DNA of 64,000 nt from positions 62,001 to 126,000 of the forward strand of contig NZ_LMQM01000012.1 of the NCBI RefSeq assembly GCF_001424145.1. The letters are read 5' to 3'. The translations under genes were made by a program, and so were the position numbers. Shown piece after piece: positions 55,733 to 63,986 of the stretch. The notes beneath the pieces were generated by a model. The model searched no databases and was not told the origin of the DNA. It saw only the letters and a program-made list of their open reading frames with translations. Positions within the stretch are counted from its first letter, which is position 1. Each line of letters starts with the position of its first letter. The DNA comes from Chryseobacterium sp. Leaf404 (GTDB lineage: Bacteria; Bacteroidota; Bacteroidia; Flavobacteriales; Weeksellaceae).

Positions 55733-56252
55733 AAACAGTCAGTGAATTAGATTATGTATTCACCATATATATATAATTCACATAAATGTTTAATACGTGA
55801 AATTACACCACATCCTCAATAAATATTTTCTTTTTGAGATATTTTAAGGTCGACAAATATTTACATTTAATAAACTTCACAGATTTGAATTTTTAAAATT
55901 CTGAACAAATAACACACCATACTGAGTGAATTATGCTAAGTTCAAATGCTGAAAAATATATTATGTTGTAGTAGAAATTATAGCATTTATTTTACAATGT
56001 TGAACACAGGATTTCTCAACAAACTTACTTTCGAAATCTGAGATGAGCTGTAAAACAATGTTAAAATTTGTCCACAAATCAATAAACAAATTCGATTATA
56101 CGGATGGCTTTTTTAATTTAGATTTCCCGTCTGGAAAATATTTATGATGTATTACATCATAAAATTTTCAGTGGTGTTCTTTATTTTCTAAAAAGGTAGT
56201 TTTGGAAAAGATCAAGTTTGTAAATGAGAAGTTTAGATGAACTGAATATTGA
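55733..56252. other. AT-rich stretch without genes
   Basis: About 520 bp in which I see no gene, tRNA or clear repeat. Confidence 0.35.
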
Positions 56253-56583
56253 TCAATGTGTATAAAATAACAAATATCTATGAGTGAACCTTAAACCTAA
56301 TATAGGGCAAAAATTTGAGGTCTGCAACTCTTTGTAAATGGTGATCTTATTGGTTTTATCAAACAAAATAAGATCCTTCTGTGTGGTATAAATCCGGGAC
56401 CTCAAAATGTCGAGATAAGTATCAATCTCTCTGACTTCTGCGGATCTCCCTATGACTTTACCTGAATCGACACAACATTTTTCCGGTTCTATAAATCTGC
56501 CTGTTGTAATTTCCAGCCTCTTGCCCTAAGTGAATAATACAAAATCTTTTCACGACGAAAAGAATAGATAAATGCGTACTCAT
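56253..56583 (-). pseudogene. Remnant of a tyrosine-recombinase integrase (Arm DNA-binding domain)
   Basis: Starts ATG at 56581-56583 with MSTHLSILFVVKRF, the typical first strand of Bacteroidota integrases. After a deletion and frameshift it continues as GKRLEITTGRFIEPEKCCVD, SGKVIGRSAEVREIDTYLDI and LRSRIYTTQKDL. These are the Arm-DNA-bind and SAM-like N-terminal segments. The catalytic C-terminal two thirds with the R-H-R-Y residues are missing. It lies 514 bp from tRNA-Asp, a common integration target, and marks a lost integrative element. Confidence 0.8.
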
Positions 56584-56729
56584 AACTTAATAATTATAGA
56601 TTAAACTAATTTTTACAAATTTTTTATCTACAAAATATTATATAACGGACAAATCTTCTATTCATAGGCATTACACCGTATATCAGTGACGTTATTTTTC
56701 GCCATTCGGAACCCATTTTTTGTTAATTA

Positions 56730-56983
56730 GGGACCAATTTGACCATTGGTCCCGCGAATTTCCTGAAGTAAGACAAAAATGATCGCCTTGCAATGAGAAA
56801 TAAAGCTCAACATTTAAAAATTAGCATCAAAAATAAAACAAATTTTCGCCTCTATTCGAGGCCCATTTTTTTCAAATCGGGACCAATTAAATTTTGTCAT
56901 TTTTTTAAAATATGCTCACCTCAAAGGGAAGTAAATTTTATAAATGTCGAGGGACCAAAATTAGCTTTTTAAAAAAAGGTCCC
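56730..56983. repeat. Cluster of GGGACCA / TGGTCCC inverted repeats
   Basis: GGGACCAAT-(6)-ATTGGTCCC at 56730-56753, a single GGGACCAATT at 56879-56888, and GGGACCAAAA with GGTCCC at 56951-56983. Five copies of the same 6-7 bp word within 254 bp, between the integrase remnant and tRNA-Asp, suggest recombinase or regulator binding sites of the lost element. Confidence 0.6.
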
Positions 56984-57039
56984 GAATTAGACCATTTTAC
57001 TTTGCTTATTCTTACCTTTTTAATGATATAACTAAAAAT

Positions 57040-57075
57040 AAAAACCCCTTAAAACGAATGTTTTATGGGGTTTTT
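57040..57075 (-). terminator. Terminator of tRNA-Asp
   Basis: AAAAACCCC-tt-AAAAC / GTTTT-at-GGGGTTTTT, a near-perfect hairpin 22 bases past the tRNA 3' end, T-rich on both strands. Confidence 0.9.
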
Positions 57076-57096
57076 CTGAAATTTGAAAAACTTCTG

Positions 57097-57170
57097 CGAT
57101 CCGGACGGGACTCGAACCCGCGACCTCCGCCGTGACAGGGCGGCATTCTAACCAGCTGAACTACCGGATC
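57097..57170 (-). tRNA. tRNA-Asp (anticodon GTC)
   Basis: 74 bases fold as a complete cloverleaf: acceptor stem GATCCGG / CCGGATC, D arm with AGCTGGTTAGA, anticodon stem CCGCC / GGCGG around CTGTCAC, T arm GCGGG-TTCGAGT-CCCGT, discriminator G. CCA is not encoded. TACCTTTA on the minus strand (57188-57181) resembles a close -7 box. Confidence 0.97.
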
Positions 57171-57191
57171 AATTTTCTTTTAAAGGTAAAA

Positions 57192-57211
57192 TGCGATCCG
57201 GACGGGACTTG
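57192..57211 (-). repeat. Partial duplicate of the tRNA-Asp 3' end
   Basis: TGCGATCCGGACGGGACTTG differs by one base from 57095-57114, the 3' end of tRNA-Asp plus flank. It lies 22 bases upstream of the tRNA. It is either the last part of a deleted tandem tRNA-Asp copy or an att-type scar. Confidence 0.85.
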
Positions 57212-57322
57212 TATTTTTTTAAAAAAACGCCTATCCATAAGCTTTATAATGTTCTCTTGTTTAGGAGGTCACCGAATAGGTCACTTTTTTAAACAATTTA
57301 GAGATCTTCGTTTTTACTGGTG

Positions 57323-57330
57323 CAAATATA
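57323..57330 (-). promoter_or_regulatory. Probable strong promoter -7 box upstream of tRNA-Asp
   Basis: Minus-strand TATATTTG followed by CACC, as found before tRNA and rRNA operons in Bacteroidota. It lies 150 bp upstream of the tRNA and would transcribe the partial tRNA copy first. Confidence 0.5.
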
Positions 57331-57647
57331 TGCCTTTTTTTAGTTTTTCCAAAAAAAAGATAATTTTTGACTGCTAAATTTCACTAAAACACAGACTATC
57401 AAAGGTAAAAATTACTCTCTAATTTTTTTTATTTCTTAAATAATGATCACTTTATTAAAAAAGCCAATTATCTATTTGAATGGACAGCATCAAAAAAAAT
57501 AAAATAATATTTGCTTGGTCATTCAATTTATTGGTCGATAAGTAGTAATTTTTTTGGTACATTCAAGTATATCGTCACCATTTAAAATATGTTGATGGTT
57601 TGTAATTTTGGAATAGCATTGCTTCTTAACCAATCATCCATAATAAT
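57331..57647. other. Intergenic stretch downstream of the TIR gene
   Basis: About 317 bp, AT-rich, without a gene or clear terminator. Confidence 0.35.
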
Positions 57648-58166
57648 TTACTTTCGAGATTCTTCAATAACGAATAGTTTTTCACCGAGACCTGTAGTGG
57701 GTACTTTTTTAATAAATGGATACAACTGTAAATATTCAAATCTATTAAAAACTTCTGGTACATTGTATGAACTCATTGAAACAGGAATGAGTGCGCATTT
57801 ACCGGTATTTCCATCGACATATCCTAATTCCCAAGGCATCCATTTTGAAAGTGAAGCATTTGTTGAAACCGCCAAAAGCAATGTTTTGGACATCTTCAAT
57901 CTAGTTTGAATTAGCTTAGCAGATTCTTTTGTTACATTCGTTCTGTTTAATTGTGGATCAACAATCCAATCAACATATACGGAATATCCTTGACTTCTCA
58001 ATTCAATATACAAACCTTCTACCTCTTCTTTGTCAAGGTAGCTATGTGAAAGGAATATATCAAAGCTAGTATGAACCTTTTTACTCTCATTGATCATTTC
58101 TTGACTAAAAAGTACAGTTTTTCTTCTAGATAAATTTTTTAAGTAGTCACTTGTGTATAAAGGCAT
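57648..58166 (-). CDS. TIR-domain protein, putative anti-phage effector
   Basis: 172 residues. An N-terminal helix (1-30) precedes the TIR domain: FDIFLSHSYLDKEEVEGLYIELRSQGYSVYVDWI (strand A, helix A, BB loop), then TLLLAVSTNASLSKWMPWELGYVDGNTGK. The Glu in WELG occupies the position of the NAD-hydrolysing Glu in bacterial TIR NADases. No membrane segment. TIR proteins of this kind make nucleotide signals or deplete NAD+ in defence systems such as Thoeris. Its start is 3 bases after the stop of the TIR-like gene, so they are translated together. Defence function is inferred. Confidence 0.85.
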   Translation of the reverse strand: MPLYTSDYLKNLSRRKTVLFSQEMINESKKVHTSFDIFLSHSYLDKEEVEGLYIELRSQGYSVYVDWIVDPQLNRTNVTKESAKLIQTRLKMSKTLLLAVSTNASLSKWMPWELGYVDGNTGKCALIPVSMSSYNVPEVFNRFEYLQLYPFIKKVPTTGLGEKLFVIEESRK

Positions 58167-58169
58167 AAT

Positions 58170-58673
58170 TTATTTTATTGCTTTAATATCGTTCACCCAA
58201 CTGATTATCAAATCTTTAATATCATTTGAAAGTTGGGTTTGTAGTTTTATTAAATTAAATTCAAAAACAAAAGAATCACTAATTTGAGGATCTAAAATTC
58301 CTTCGCTATGAAGTTTATCTTCTTTTAGAACCAGCAGCGGCAAACCTGCCTGATAAGCCATACCGGCTTCTATCTGAATCCAAGGCGACGAAGTATACTT
58401 ATTAATTAACTCATTAGAAGTTTTAGATAATTCTTTTTCATATCCTATCAAACTATGATGTCTTTCCAAACCTATTACGATAGCCGCAGAGCATGTACTC
58501 ATGAGCTCTTTTATTGGCTTCAATGGAAATTTATAACTCCAATTATTTTTCCCAAGATATATTGGATTAAGATTGTATTTTCTTAATTCGAGTTCAATAA
58601 GCTGTATGAATTTTTCTTGATACTTATTGTAAGGAGTAGGGTGAGAAATGAATACATTAATATCTTTTTGCAT
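58170..58673 (-). CDS. TIR-like / nucleotide-processing fold protein
   Basis: 167 residues. NVFISHPTPYNKYQEKFIQLIELELRKYNLNPIYL begins like a TIR or nucleoside-deoxyribosyltransferase fold, followed by PIKELMSTCSAAIVIGLER and YTSSPWIQIEAGMAYQAGLPLLVLKEDKL. The Glu in WIQIEAG is where such folds place the catalytic Glu. The C-terminal 35 residues are helical. I do not recognise a named family. Middle gene of a three-gene operon: it starts one base after the stop of the nuclease-like remnant and ends three bases before the TIR start. Confidence 0.75.
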   Translation of the reverse strand: MQKDINVFISHPTPYNKYQEKFIQLIELELRKYNLNPIYLGKNNWSYKFPLKPIKELMSTCSAAIVIGLERHHSLIGYEKELSKTSNELINKYTSSPWIQIEAGMAYQAGLPLLVLKEDKLHSEGILDPQISDSFVFEFNLIKLQTQLSNDIKDLIISWVNDIKAIK

Positions 58674-58674
58674 A

Positions 58675-58953
58675 TTATACCATTAAACCAGTTACCTCAT
58701 ATTCAGAAACATTTCCTTCTAAAGACTTATCAAAATCACGAATCTGCACCTATTCCAACTTTAGAATGGTCGGTTTAACATTTTCATGTCTATCCAAAGC
58801 AGGTGTAAACTGTAAGTTTGTTAGTTTTTCTATCATTGACACAGGAACTTGATAGTTCTCATCTTCTTTAAAGTCCAAAAATGGTTTTAAAGATGTTGCC
58901 TTATCTATAAGCAAGGAAATACGAGAATTTTCTTTTATTAAAAACAAAAGCAA
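58675..58953 (-). pseudogene. C-terminal stump of a probable NUC1-type nuclease gene
   Basis: The frame begins at a TTG inside the terminator of the upstream surface-protein gene, so its 5' part is gone. Residues YQVPVSMIEKLTNLQFTPAL match the end of DNA/RNA non-specific (NUC1/endonuclease G-like) nucleases. After PTILKLE an in-frame TAG (58750-58752) interrupts, and the frame goes on as VQIRDFDKSLEGNVSEYEV to TAA at 58675-58677. The tight spacing to the next two genes shows it was the first gene of the same operon. The family call rests on a short region. Confidence 0.55.
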
Positions 58954-58981
58954 TGTTGATGACGATGCTCAACATTGCTTT
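58947..58981 (-). terminator. Terminator of the 1018-residue surface protein gene
   Basis: Perfect 13-bp stem AAAGCAATGTTGA / TCAACATTGCTTT with a 9-base loop, followed on the minus strand by TGTTTTT. Confidence 0.93.
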
Positions 58982-59055
58982 AAAAATATTATTAATTACT
59001 TTCTAATTTTATTTTTGAAGTAAAAAAATATATAAATAATTGACTGATAATGTAC

Positions 59056-62000
59056 TTACTGGCAGGCTGGAGCGCTAAAACAGCTCCATGCAGAATTTCC
59101 AGGGGTTACTTCATCAACCACATATACTTTCAAACATTTGCTAAACATATCATACACCATCATTCCATCTTGCGGATTCGTAATTTTATTCAAATGATTT
59201 ACTGCTGCAGTTTGTCCTGGATCCGAAGTCATTCTGGTTACTACGAATCCTTTGGTATTGGATTCTAAAACAGTATGGGCAGATTTACGAATCATTGGCC
59301 AGTTGCCGTTATCAGCTCCAGCTCTTTTTAATAACGTGATTCCGTGTTTAGAATCTACTCCTGCAGAAGCAGTGTTTGCATTATTGTAACAAGCTGTAGT
59401 AGTGTCTGTATCTGTAGCTGTATTATTCGCAGGAGTACTGTCAGATGATGAAGAAGGAGGCGTTACTGTAACAGTATTAACTAAATTCCCAGTGAAAGTT
59501 ATAGGAACTAATATATTTACTGTATATGTTACGGTACCTCCAACAGGAAGAGAAACCAAATCGTTAATCGCTCCTGTTTGTGTTCCTAGTACATTGGTAG
59601 AACTTCCTGATGATGCAACCGCAGTGTAAGATACATTTGCAGCAGGAATTCCTGCCGGAAGAGGATCTGAAACTGAAGCTCCAACAACACCAAAAGGTCC
59701 GCTATTGCTTACTACAATGGTGTAGGTATTGGTAGTTCCCGGGATGTACTGTGTTTTGTTATCTGTTTTTGTAACAGCTAAATCGGCCGGGAAAATTATT
59801 GGCGAATTAATACAGTGAGCACCATCATTACCAAAAGCACCTACGGAAGTTGATATCAATGTGGTAACTCCAGTAACTTTATTAAATTGGTAAAATCCTG
59901 ATCCATTGTCTGCATTTCCAAAAATTTCTCCGGTAGAATTAGAAAACATTGCTCCTACCAATCCTGTTATAGTTGTGTTAGCAACTCCAATGTTGATAAC
60001 AACACCTGATGTTGTGTTTATAGAAACTAAAAAACGATTTGCGCCATCAAAACCATAAAATAATCCTGAAGTTTTGTCAAAAGCAATATCATTTACTGAT
60101 AATGATCTAGACAATGTTATGCTTGTAGCGGTAAGAGTACTCACATTTATTCTGTACATACTAGTACTCGCAAAATTAATGACATAAAAATTTCCTAAAT
60201 CATCAAAATCGCCACTATTATATCCTCCAGTTGGTAAACCTGTAACTGCACCCAAATCTATTTCGTTACCATTGCTATCTATTTTTACCAAATGGTTTTG
60301 ATTTCCAGCGTCTGTTCTTACGCCATAAATAAAATTATCTACAATGTTATATCCAATAGCATTTACTTGCATTCCTGCTGTAGAAGTACCAATTAATGTT
60401 GTTGTAAAAGGATTGGCTGCACTATTTAAAGAATATAAGGAAGTAGGTCCTCCATTTGGATACTGACTTAAGTATAAAGAAGGAGAACAAGTAAATGCCG
60501 AAAAATCTTCTATCGTATAAGTAATTGGGGTGAAAAAAGGTAGGCAATAGTTAGCTCCTGGTAACAATACGTTTCCTGTAGGGTTTTGTAATGCCATAAT
60601 AATGGTTTCATCACTTTCTGCTGAACCGTCATTAACAATGCTTATGTAAGAATCTAAACTAATTGCGGTTGCTAAAGTTCCGTCATAATTTCCCGCAGGA
60701 ATAGTGATGTTAATAAGCCCAGTTGCGGGTACCGTGGTGTAATCTACTCCTCTTACTGCTGTTCCTCCTGTAATATTAAGCTGAACTGTAGAGGCAACAG
60801 GTACACTCCCCGAAAGAATTATTTTTGGCAAATTTGCAGTAGGTACAACTTCTAAACCTTGATAGGTTGGGTTATTAAATCCTGCAACTGTGTTGGTCGT
60901 AACTATTTTTACATCATCTAAAAAATTACCCGCCGATATTTGACCTCCAGAAGAACTTACTGCTCTAAATCCAAAATTAATAGTTTGCGAGGAAGAACTG
61001 GAATTAGTCCACGTTCCTTCATAATACGTCCATCCATTTGCGTTGGTACTCACTTTTACAGCTGTTGTAGAAGCAGCAACAGAACCTGATACTACTTGAT
61101 GTGTTCCTGATGAAGAATTATTGTCATCAAATTGTGCAACATCCTGATCATTGATTACCAATGCCATTCTATCTACTCCGCTTCTTCCTCTATGAGCAAA
61201 TGACCACGAAAATGTTTCATTTGGGAGTACACACATAGGCTCCTGAACAAGCATTCCGTTTGCACCGGCGTTGAGTTCTACAAAGTAGTTTCCTTCGGCA
61301 GGGATTACTGAACCGAATCCAGATCTCCAGAATTCCATAAATGAGCCATTTACTGGTATTGCGGGATTGTCATTATTCATCCCAAGAGGATCGGTAGTGC
61401 TCCATCCGGGAACCAATGCCTCGCTGATATAATCTTGAAACAACCCTACACTTCCTTGCTCGAACCCACCATTTTTGAAAACTCTTACTGGTGGAACATT
61501 GGTTTGAAATACCTGTACTTCCGAAAAGCCCAGTGAAGTATCTTGTAAACTAATAATTCTGATGTATCTCGCTTCGTGAATGCCGACATTTAATCGTAGT
61601 ACAGGTCTGCTAACAGCATTGATGGTTTCTGTTGGAAATACGGGACCTAAATTTTGACCTGCATTTCCTGGTGTATTTGGGTTACCTGCTGTTTCTCCAA
61701 ACAGATTGTTACCAAAAAGTTGTGCATTCGCTTCGGTATAAATTAACCTGTTTAAAAAAGAATTTGATAAATAGGTTCCCGAATCAGGTTGTGCAGTGGG
61801 TGTAAAAGCTACTGTACTTGGCCAGGTCACAATCATAAATCTTCGGTCATTAGTACCAACACCGAGACCACCCAGCGCAATGTTTTCTATAGGATAATCT
61901 GCTCCCAAATCTATTTGAATCCATTCTGCATCGGGATGAGATTGTGTACTTCCTGTTTGGAAATTGGTGGAAAAATCTCCGTCTACTAATGCGGCTGCAC

Positions 62001-62112
62001 TGCCTGTTCCTGTAGAATAAGTAACATTTTTGCCAATCGCAAGATTAGTTTGTGCATGTATTGAAATGTTGACAAAAAGAGATATTAATAATACTGTATA
62101 TAATTTTTTCAT
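59056..62112 (-). CDS. Giant secreted surface protein with discoidin, Calx-beta-like, DUF6923-like and DUF11 domains
   Basis: 1018 residues, signal peptide to IHAQ (about residue 20). Domains in order: a discoidin/F5-8C-like galactose-binding domain (NLAIGKNVTYSTGTG ... EWIQIDLGADYPIENIALGG, 22-200); a beta-sandwich (about 210-410); a Calx-beta-like unit (GVDYTTVPATGLINITIPAG ... DESDET-like); a propeller-like repeat (NAIGYNIVDNFIYGVRTD, about 545-765); a DUF11 repeat (DLAVTKTDNKTQYIPGTTNT); and the C-terminal module HGITLLKRAGADNGNWPMIR ... KCLKVYVVDEV ... WSCFSAPACQ shared with the 962-residue protein. Likely a carbohydrate- or surface-binding adhesin. It lies 59 bases after its small partner. 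Confidence 0.88.
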   Translation of the reverse strand: MKKLYTVLLISLFVNISIHAQTNLAIGKNVTYSTGTGSAAALVDGDFSTNFQTGSTQSHPDAEWIQIDLGADYPIENIALGGLGVGTNDRRFMIVTWPSTVAFTPTAQPDSGTYLSNSFLNRLIYTEANAQLFGNNLFGETAGNPNTPGNAGQNLGPVFPTETINAVSRPVLRLNVGIHEARYIRIISLQDTSLGFSEVQVFQTNVPPVRVFKNGGFEQGSVGLFQDYISEALVPGWSTTDPLGMNNDNPAIPVNGSFMEFWRSGFGSVIPAEGNYFVELNAGANGMLVQEPMCVLPNETFSWSFAHRGRSGVDRMALVINDQDVAQFDDNNSSSGTHQVVSGSVAASTTAVKVSTNANGWTYYEGTWTNSSSSSQTINFGFRAVSSSGGQISAGNFLDDVKIVTTNTVAGFNNPTYQGLEVVPTANLPKIILSGSVPVASTVQLNITGGTAVRGVDYTTVPATGLINITIPAGNYDGTLATAISLDSYISIVNDGSAESDETIIMALQNPTGNVLLPGANYCLPFFTPITYTIEDFSAFTCSPSLYLSQYPNGGPTSLYSLNSAANPFTTTLIGTSTAGMQVNAIGYNIVDNFIYGVRTDAGNQNHLVKIDSNGNEIDLGAVTGLPTGGYNSGDFDDLGNFYVINFASTSMYRINVSTLTATSITLSRSLSVNDIAFDKTSGLFYGFDGANRFLVSINTTSGVVINIGVANTTITGLVGAMFSNSTGEIFGNADNGSGFYQFNKVTGVTTLISTSVGAFGNDGAHCINSPIIFPADLAVTKTDNKTQYIPGTTNTYTIVVSNSGPFGVVGASVSDPLPAGIPAANVSYTAVASSGSSTNVLGTQTGAINDLVSLPVGGTVTYTVNILVPITFTGNLVNTVTVTPPSSSSDSTPANNTATDTDTTTACYNNANTASAGVDSKHGITLLKRAGADNGNWPMIRKSAHTVLESNTKGFVVTRMTSDPGQTAAVNHLNKITNPQDGMMVYDMFSKCLKVYVVDEVTPGNSAWSCFSAPACQ

Positions 62113-62171
62113 TTTTTTTATTCTTACTTGCTTTTAATAAAATTCTTTATTAAAAAACGTTACTATTAAAT

Positions 62172-62747
62172 TTACGGTTTCCAGAAAGACCATTTGCTGC
62201 CGTTGTACACCGCTAATCTCTTTGCACCGGTTTTATTGATGTAAACCATCATTCCCGGACTTGGACTTGGAATATTTTGTACATCACTTACCGTTGGTAA
62301 AACCATCGCTTTGGTATTAGATTCCAACACCAAAACACCATCTACTGGTGAAGTAGTAGCTCCGATAATGGCTTTAGCAACTACATCTTCCGTTATTATT
62401 GGTTGCACACTTAGTTGTGTGGTTATATTGGCATCCTGTCCGCTTAGATCTACCCAACCGTTAGTTCCCGGGTTGGTATTGCCGTTGTAATATTTTACAC
62501 GGGCTTTAGCAGCATCTGTTGCATCTAAAACTATAGAGCCTTCCACAGGCGAAAGTGTTCTTACATAGGGCAAAACAATGCCTTTATCATTGGTATTCGC
62601 GAATTCTAATAAGACAGATGTTTTATTTGCCACTGTTCCTAAAGCATCTCCAATAATAACTTGGGAAAATGCCTGAGCTGAAAATAAAATTAGTGTGGAT
62701 ATAATTACTTTTTTCATTTTTTGTTTTATAAAAGTTTTTAGAAACAT
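62172..62747 (-). CDS. Small secreted partner of a giant surface protein, copy 2
   Basis: 191 residues from the earliest ATG; the ATG of MKKVIIST (11 codons in) fits the signal peptide better. After AFSQ it reads VIIGDALGT, KTSVLLEFAN, KGIVLPYVRT, VKYYNGNTNPGTNGWVDLSG and LESNTKAMVLPTVSDVQNI ... GMMVYINKTGAKRLAVYNGSKWSFWK. It is homologous over its whole length to 51227-51778 and to the remnant at 63661. In this pair the small gene precedes the large one; in the other pair it follows. Confidence 0.85.
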   Translation of the reverse strand: MFLKTFIKQKMKKVIISTLILFSAQAFSQVIIGDALGTVANKTSVLLEFANTNDKGIVLPYVRTLSPVEGSIVLDATDAAKARVKYYNGNTNPGTNGWVDLSGQDANITTQLSVQPIITEDVVAKAIIGATTSPVDGVLVLESNTKAMVLPTVSDVQNIPSPSPGMMVYINKTGAKRLAVYNGSKWSFWKP

Positions 62748-62886
62748 CTAAAAGCGCAAATCCCTATAAATGAAGCCATTCGGATTTTGAAAATCCGAAA
62801 TGATTTGATAGTTTTTAACACGAATTTTAGATAAATTTGGATTGAATTAAATTTAGAAATCTCTCATTTAATTAAATGAAATAGAA

Positions 62887-63474
62887 TTAAGAAATTGGCG
62901 GTGGTCTCACCGAAAATATTTCAGAAAAATGATGCAGATTTCTCTTTTGGCTGTATGAAAAAATCGTTTTTTGGGAAACAAACTTTTTCTTCAATAAGAG
63001 AGAAAATACAGCGGGATTTTGAAATTTAGAAAAATGCTGTAGATTATTGCTTGGTGCAACAGAATTTGAATTTTTAGAATGATTGATATAGCTCGAAGAT
63101 TCTGGCGAAAGCGGGTCATATATAGCTTCATCAGATTTTATTTTTGGATATTTCTTCGGTTCTTTGCTGACAGCTTTCAGCAATTTTTCTTTTTTGGGCT
63201 TAGAAGACTTTGCAATAAGATTTTCTTCCTTGTTTTTTTTAGACTTATTCTCCAATAAAACAATTTCTCCCTGAAAAGCTTTTTCTGTATCATAGATAGT
63301 TGAACCTTCTGAAACATAAATTACTGCATTTGTCGGGATGGTTGTCGCAGAAGAATCTGGCAAAATATTTTGAGCCTTTGAGGAAATAGTAGAAAACATC
63401 AGAATAAAGCAAAAAAATGCCGTTAAATAAGCATTTAACTTTAAATTTACTTTATTCCAAATTTTTTTTTCCAA
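62887..63474 (-). CDS. Lys-rich secreted hypothetical protein
   Basis: 195 residues. A long N-terminal hydrophobic segment (AYLTAFFCFILMFSTISSKAQ) is a signal peptide. It is followed by AVIYVSEGSTIYDTEKAF and a Lys/Ser-rich low-complexity stretch, ending in SVRPPPIS. No family is recognised. A good -7 box TATCTTTG lies 36 bases upstream. It is the first gene of a leftward cluster with the small and giant surface proteins. Confidence 0.7.
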   Translation of the reverse strand: MEKKIWNKVNLKLNAYLTAFFCFILMFSTISSKAQNILPDSSATTIPTNAVIYVSEGSTIYDTEKAFQGEIVLLENKSKKNKEENLIAKSSKPKKEKLLKAVSKEPKKYPKIKSDEAIYDPLSPESSSYINHSKNSNSVAPSNNLQHFSKFQNPAVFSLLLKKKFVSQKTIFSYSQKRNLHHFSEIFSVRPPPIS

Positions 63475-63509
63475 TGATGTGTTTTTGTAGAACTTTTTGA
63501 ACTACTTTG

Positions 63510-63517
63510 CAAAGATA
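63510..63517 (-). promoter_or_regulatory. Promoter -7 box of the 62887-63474 gene
   Basis: TATCTTTG on the minus strand matches TAnnTTTG with a following GC, leaving a leader of about 30 bases. No -33 TTG is clear. Confidence 0.55.
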
Positions 63518-63612
63518 TGTAAAAAAAATATCCTTTGTAAAATAATCAATACGTAATGCATAAGTTATTAATATTTTCAATTAATTTTTTTGTACAGGCT
63601 TAATCAAAAAAA

Positions 63613-63636
63613 ATCCCTCTTCTATCGAAAAGGGAT
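63613..63636 (-). terminator. Terminator of the decayed small-protein gene
   Basis: ATCCCT / AGGGAT stem with a 12-base loop, followed on the minus strand by T8. Confidence 0.7.
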
Positions 63637-63660
63637 ATAATAAATTTAAAAGTTTGATTT

Positions 63661-63933
63661 CTACGGCTTCCAGAAAGACCATTTTTTGCTGTTGTTACAC
63701 TGCTTTTGAAGCATCTGTTACATCTAAAACTATCGCACCTTACTGTCTTAAGTGTTCATACATAGGGTAAAACAATGCCTTTATTATTCGTATTGGCAAA
63801 TTCCGGTAAAACGGATATTTTATTCGCTGCTGTTCCTAAAGCATACACGATGATTACCTGAAAAAAAAGCCTGTACGGAAAACAGAAATAAACTTGATCT
63901 AATTAACTTATTCGCTTTTTTTAATTTTAAAAT
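63661..63933 (-). pseudogene. Decayed third copy of the small secreted surface partner
   Basis: Nucleotide similarity to 62172-62747 is plain at both ends: GGCTTCCAGAAAGACCATTT near 63666 and ACATAGGGTAAAACAATGCC near 63760. About 290 bp between them are deleted. The ATG is lost and stops interrupt the frame. Not functional. Confidence 0.8.
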
Positions 63934-63945
63934 AGTTAATTAAAA

Positions 63946-63977
63946 AGCGTTGTCAAAAGTTGAATTCTAACAACGCT
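63946..63977 (-). terminator. Terminator of a gene entering from the right edge
   Basis: AGCGTTGT / ACAACGCT stem with a 16-base loop, followed on the minus strand by TTTTTAATT. Confidence 0.8.
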
Positions 63978-63986
63978 ATAAAATTA

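Noticed and set aside
57589..57909. Plus-strand frame of 106 codons
   Set aside because: Antisense to the TIR gene; no independent evidence.
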